Position numbers and translations under genes: made by a program. DNA of 64,000 bases, taken from positions 70,290,453 through 70,354,452 of the forward strand of contig CM049311.1 in NCBI GenBank assembly GCA_026874595.1, in the 5' to 3' direction. Below, in pieces: positions 59,527-64,000 of this stretch (position 1 is its first letter; each line of letters starts with the position of its first letter). This DNA is from Sipunculus nudus (lineage: Eukaryota > Annelida > Sipuncula > Golfingiida > Sipunculidae). The notes beneath the pieces are model-generated. The model was not told the origin of the DNA and searched no databases. It worked only from the letters and a program-made list of their open reading frames with translations.

Positions 59527-61834
59527 AAACAAGAGACCCAGGGGTCTAATGTTCCTTCTGTGAATTACTGTGCAATTTGGCAAGTGATTAAAAAAATGAA
59601 TGTGAAAATACCATTCATTCCTTTCCAAGTAGACATTGTCCTATTGCACAAGGTAGGTGGCGCCACCTAGCTGGTTTATGAGAAAACTTTCCAAGATGAC
59701 TGCACATGCCAAATTTCAGACCAATACTCCTGAGATATGAGCAATTTTCACCCAAAGCAAATGTATGAATGGACACCACAGGAAAATTATTGCAGATGGC
59801 GCCACCAGTCTTGTTTATGAGATGGAGGTGACGAAGATCTATGGACATGCACAATTTCAACCCAATACACTGAACAAACACTAAGACGATCAGATGGCAA
59901 ATGCAAAGTTGGACACTCTGCAAAAAGTATTGTAGATGGCGCCACCTGTCTGGTTAACGAGAAAACTTTCCTAGATGGATAGACATGACAAATTTCAGAT
60001 CAATACATTGAACCACTTTTGAGATATGAGCATTTTTCACCCACAGCAAATGTACCAGGGATGCCATGGGAAAACGATTGCAGATGGCATCAACAGTCTT
60101 GAGTGTAAGTCTGAGGAGTCCAAGATCTATGAATATGCAAAATTTCAGGAACCACTCCTGAGATTGAGGGTTCTTATGTAAAAGAAACCCAGGTTTGTAC
60201 TGCACAGAAAGGTTCTCCATCATTGTTACCTACAACTACATAGGTGAGGGAACAAGTATGCCAGGTTTTGGAAAGATCAGAAAGATTTGTGGATTATAAC
60301 AAATAAATACTTAATGACATATTTTGGATAAAAGCAGAAAACACCATTACAGCCTGCTGAAAGTAGCTAAACAGGTGGCACCACCTGGAGGTCTAAATCA
60401 TTAAGCAGTCACATGATCAATATTCCTGTGAAATTTGAAACTAAAGGCTGCAGCAGTTCCTAAGATATTTGGCAACAGACAATACATCATGTATAGAAAC
60501 ACATCAACATCCGTAGATATGCCATCTTGAAAATCACTTGACTGAATTTATGCTCAAATTATTCCTCTTCCTCTTATTACTTTATGACTTATCTTGAAAG
60601 AAGTGGAAAGGAACATTTTGTCCCACAGAAAGTAGGTCAACACAGCTGGCGCCACCTGGAGGTCAAAATCATCTGGCAGTCACATGATCAATATTCCTGT
60701 GAAATTTGAAACTGAAGGCTGCAGCAGTTCCTAAAATATTTGGTAACAGACAATACATCCTGTATGGAAACACATCAAGTTGCTAAATTTTGCAACCCAC
60801 ACAATTTGAAGTTCTGTAGAGATGCCATCTTGAAAATGATTTGACTGAATTTACACACAAATTATTCCCCTTCCTCTAAGGAACTGCTGACTATGATATG
60901 AAGGCCAAATTATTAATATTTTGTGACTTATCTTGAAAGAAGTGGAAAAGATCATTTCTTCCCGCAGAAAGTAGGTTAACACAGATGGCGCCACCTGGAG
61001 GTCAAAATCATTTAGCAGTCACATGATCAATATTCCTGTGAAATTTGAAACTGAAGGCTGCAGCAGTTCCTAAGATATTTGGTAACAGACAATATATCAT
61101 GTATAGAAACACATCAAGCTGTCATATTTTGCGATCAACAGAATCTGAAGTTACGTAGGGACGCCATCTTGAAAATGACTTGACTGAATTTATACTCATA
61201 TTATTCCCCTTCCTCTAAGGAACTGTTGGCTATGATATGAAGGCTTAAATATCAATACTTTGTGACTTATCTTGGAAGAAGTGGAAAAGACCATTTTTTC
61301 CCGCAGAAAGTAGGTCAACACAGGTGGCGCCACCTGGAGGTCAAAATCATTTAGCAGTCACATGATTAATATTCCTGTGAAATTTGAAACTGAAGGCTGC
61401 AGCAGTTCCTAAGATATTTGGTAACGGACAATACATCATGTATACATAGAAACACATCAAGCTGTCATATTTTACGATCGACAGAATTTGAAGTTCCGTA
61501 GAGACGCCATCTTGAATATGACTTGACTGAATTTATACTCAAATTATTCCCCTTCCTCTAAGGAACTGTTGACTATGATATGCAGGCCAAAATATTAATA
61601 CTTTATGACTTATCTTGAAAGAAGTTGAAAAGACCATTTAATCCCGCAGAAAGTAGGTCAACATAGGTGGCGCCACCAAAACCTTATTTTTGCATGTCCA
61701 TCCCATGATCAGTAATCCTGCAAAGTTTCATGAAGGTAGCTGATGTGGCTGTTGAGATATTTGGTAACAGACGGTGGACAGTGGACGGTGGACGGCGGAC
61801 GCTGCGCCATGGCATAAGTTCACAGAGTGAACTA
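59527..61834 (-). mobile_element. Hairpin-ended element nested at 59.5-61.8 kb
   Basis: The minus-strand 5' end AGTTCACTCTGTGAACTTAT is followed by a GTCCGCCGTCCACCGTCC tract; the 3' end is AGACCCCTGGGTCTCTTGTTT-like (59527-59548). It is bounded by T/A runs of the host element, like other members. The interior is mostly a tandem satellite. Confidence 0.65.
60370..61700 (-). repeat. ~335-bp tandem satellite with GGTGGCGCCACC
   Basis: Five units start at palindrome blocks near 60374, 60649, 60984, 61322 and 61664. Each carries GCAGTCACATGATCAATATT, CTGCAGCAGTTCCTAAGATA and GACGCCATCTTGAA. Internal to the nested element. No conserved ORF. Confidence 0.8.
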
Positions 61835-62160
61835 AAAAATCAGGAAATATATTTACTCACCTAACATGAGAATGGCTGAACCTAGAGACTTTTTTTCAGG
61901 AATATAACTTTATATAATCAAGATTCAATTGTTTACCCAAAATTAGATCTGAATTTTGCAAATTTTTCAAGTTATTAGCATAAATAAAAAATCAATACCT
62001 TAAATTTTGTCCAAATTTGGCACTGTTGATTTAATTTTCACAGCATATATACATAAGGATATAATCTTTTAAAATCTTAAATTTCAAAGAAATTGATTGG
62101 AAAAAATAGCTTTTATTCATGTTTTCATACACCATGTCAAGTGTTGTTTACATCTAGCCC

Positions 62161-63937
62161 ACCTAGTAGTACAGCCTTCACTTGCATTATGTAACCCACC
62201 CCAGGCAGCTTGCCTTGCATGGGTCAGCTTGGCCCCTACCAGCAGGCTTCCCCTCTGCCCTGCACTCCCCCCCCCCCCCCCCCCCCGATGGTGCATAAAC
62301 TAGATGAATGTTATTATTTTCTGTATTTGATTCAATCTTATTCTAGGCTATGCTACATTTTAGATTTTGTATTGTACCACCAGGGTTACAATGTTTAAAG
62401 TGCACATTTAATTGTGTCCACAAAGTGGTGTATTGCTATGAAAGTGTGGATGTTCATGAGATAAGTAATTCCTTACTTCAGAAGAGTAAAAACTTCACCA
62501 TGTGTGAAATTGACTATTAATTCCAGTAATAAATTAAAACTGGGATAGTAATTAGCACAATGATATTGTTTGTCTGTCATTCAACCAACAGTGTGTATAC
62601 TTTATTTGAAAAGATGTTTTATTTTATCATATTTACTGAATCTTTTATTTTATTTGGTGAATAAAATTAAGCATGTACTGAAAACTCCAATGTGCAAAAC
62701 TTTTTAACAGTGATTCAAGGAATATTCTTGTAGATGCCATGTTGTGGCATTATTTTCTTTTAAATTCAGTTTAAACATTTATGATTTAAAAATAATAAAA
62801 TATATTTGTATGCATAATATGACCCAATATGAGCTACACTCTGGATATATGATGATTGCAACTTTTGCAACAATTCTAATATTTTAACTTATAGTTTCAG
62901 TTTTTTACTCTGTATATATAATGATTGCAACTCTTGCAACAATTCTAATATTTTAACTTATATTTTCAGGTTTTTTATTAAAAATTTATAAAACCTGTAA
63001 ATAAAAAATAATTCAGATAAAAACTTCTTAATGGAAAAAGTGAATATGCTTAAAAAAAATAGGATTATATGTAAACTTGAATGCATTATTCCCTTGAAAG
63101 TGAAATAAAGGTATTAGTCCATTCTGTCCACTTGCCTGTCCTTCTGTAAATTTTCATATGCATCACAGTATCTCAAAACTTTTACTGTTTTCCTTCATGA
63201 CAGTCTTGTCAGAGTATTAGTTTGCAGTCATATATTTAGAACCTTACTATAACCAAGTAGGAGGGCCCCTTTCCTCTTTGCTTTTCTTATCCTTATATAA
63301 ATCAAAAACATTACAATAGAATATTTCTACATCCACCTTCATGCTGCCCTCACTTTTCCCTTCTCCGAACCCCATCCTAAAGTCAGCCTCAGTAAGCAAG
63401 AACAGGATGAATCAGATATAATCATACTTTAATATTTTGTATAACTATTCGTCCATAGGTATCTATGTACATGCCAGAAATTATGTCAATATTGTGTAAT
63501 ATGTAGACATAGTGGGCATCACAATAATGTACCTTGTCAAGACTAAAGAGATATTGTGTCATACAGTCACAAATTCATAAATCACTTCATCAGCATAGTT
63601 AATTATAACATCATATCTGTCAAATTGAAAGCTTGCAGACTACCATACACTTTAGATCCTTCAACAAATAGCCTTATCATCATGCTACTACTGCTTATTA
63701 CTGCTGTCATTGCATTCATATTTGCTCAAATATATCACAATTTTCAACCCCTCCTAAAAAAATAAAAAATAAACCACTATATTTGACTATTAATCCATCA
63801 GTCAGGTAATTTCATTTATCATTTACTCACATATTACATTACATTCCTTTATAATAGCCCAACATGTCCATGATATTCATAAGCTTTATCGACTCAGTAA
63901 AGTATCACAGTGGAGAAACATTTAGTCCAATCACGAT
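62161..63937. other. AT-rich spacer and family fragments
   Basis: A poly-C run lies at about 62267-62286. A tandem duplication of about 65 bases near 62845-62975 shares ATGATTGCAACT and GCAACAATTCTAATATTTTA. From about 63430 the sequence resembles the hairpin-element body (ATGTACATGCCAGAAATTAT). No gene supported. Confidence 0.4.
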
Positions 63938-63971
63938 CAGCTGAGCGCCGTGACCCATGGGTCCCTTGTTT
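63938..63971 (+). mobile_element. 3' end of a hairpin-ended element
   Basis: CAGCTGAGCGCCGTGACCCA then TGGGTCCCTTGTTT is the family 3' end. It is followed by CATGTAAGTACC...ATTTAATTTTCAC, the body of a related element, so this copy is itself inserted in one. Confidence 0.6.
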
Positions 63972-64000
63972 CATGTAAGTACCATTGATTTAATTTTCAC

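Larger units (their letters stand above)
58440..62160 (+). mobile_element. Hairpin-ended element split by another element
   Basis: The 5' hairpin AGCTCAGCTGACTATAAGTC then ATCTGAGCT starts after TTTTT. The body matches the 19.4-20.9 kb copy. At 59527-61834 it is interrupted by a minus-strand element; the flanks AATGCAATTTTT and AAAAAATCAGGAAATAT rejoin to the sequence seen near 19792 (AATGCACTTTGAAAAATTCA). The 3' end is unclear. Confidence 0.55.

Overview
This is animal nuclear DNA. It has spliced genes with GT-AG introns, AT-rich spacers, microsatellites, a tRNA-derived SINE and dense nested non-coding transposons. The repeat style (hairpin-ended elements with internal tandem repeats, and a recurring GGTGGCGCCACC palindrome) resembles bivalve mollusc genomes as I remember them. 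That placement is inference; no gene here proves the species.

Only three protein-coding loci can be supported. (1) RPL24 (ribosomal protein eL24), plus strand, about 643-7530: six exons and a 152-residue product, with both the tiny first coding exon and the 3' UTR exon recovered by splicing. Its introns carry four C/D-box snoRNA genes in an A-B-A-B order. Type A (introns 2 and 4) can pair with the conserved 18S segment CGGUAAUUCCA. Type B (introns 3 and 5) can pair with the 28S segment CUGUUGAGCUUGA. (2) The 3'-terminal exon of an unrecognised gene, plus strand, 47582-49191, encoding about 535 residues that are acidic and serine-rich and end in a helical tail. A possible promoter and first exon lie near 42.29-42.63 kb. 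(3) The last three coding exons of a UBX-domain protein, minus strand, 54811-57913, most like UBXN11; its 5' part lies outside what I can recognise.

Nearly everything else is repeat. RPL24 intron 2 holds a 1.7-kb element with a 9-bp target duplication, itself interrupted by a 0.7-kb element with its own 9-bp duplication. From 9.4 to 17.3 kb there is a nest at least three levels deep: a hairpin-ended element is split by a Helitron-like element, which is split by two more hairpin-ended elements. From 19.4 to 31 kb there are more hairpin-ended and Helitron-like elements, again nested. From 32.7 to 36.0 kb there is a 3.27-kb long-inverted-repeat element whose arms carry 3 versus 16 copies of a 21-bp repeat. 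From 36 to 47.5 kb the sequence is AT-rich spacer with homopolymer and dinucleotide runs, a SINE with clear target duplications, and a repeat running almost up to the splice acceptor of the unknown gene. The UBX gene's last intron contains a complete Helitron-like element, and 58.4-61.9 kb shows another clean nested insertion.

The gene parts are compact and conventional. The unusual biology is the duplicated, interleaved snoRNA cargo of RPL24 and the layered, structurally consistent families of non-coding transposons that share internal motifs.
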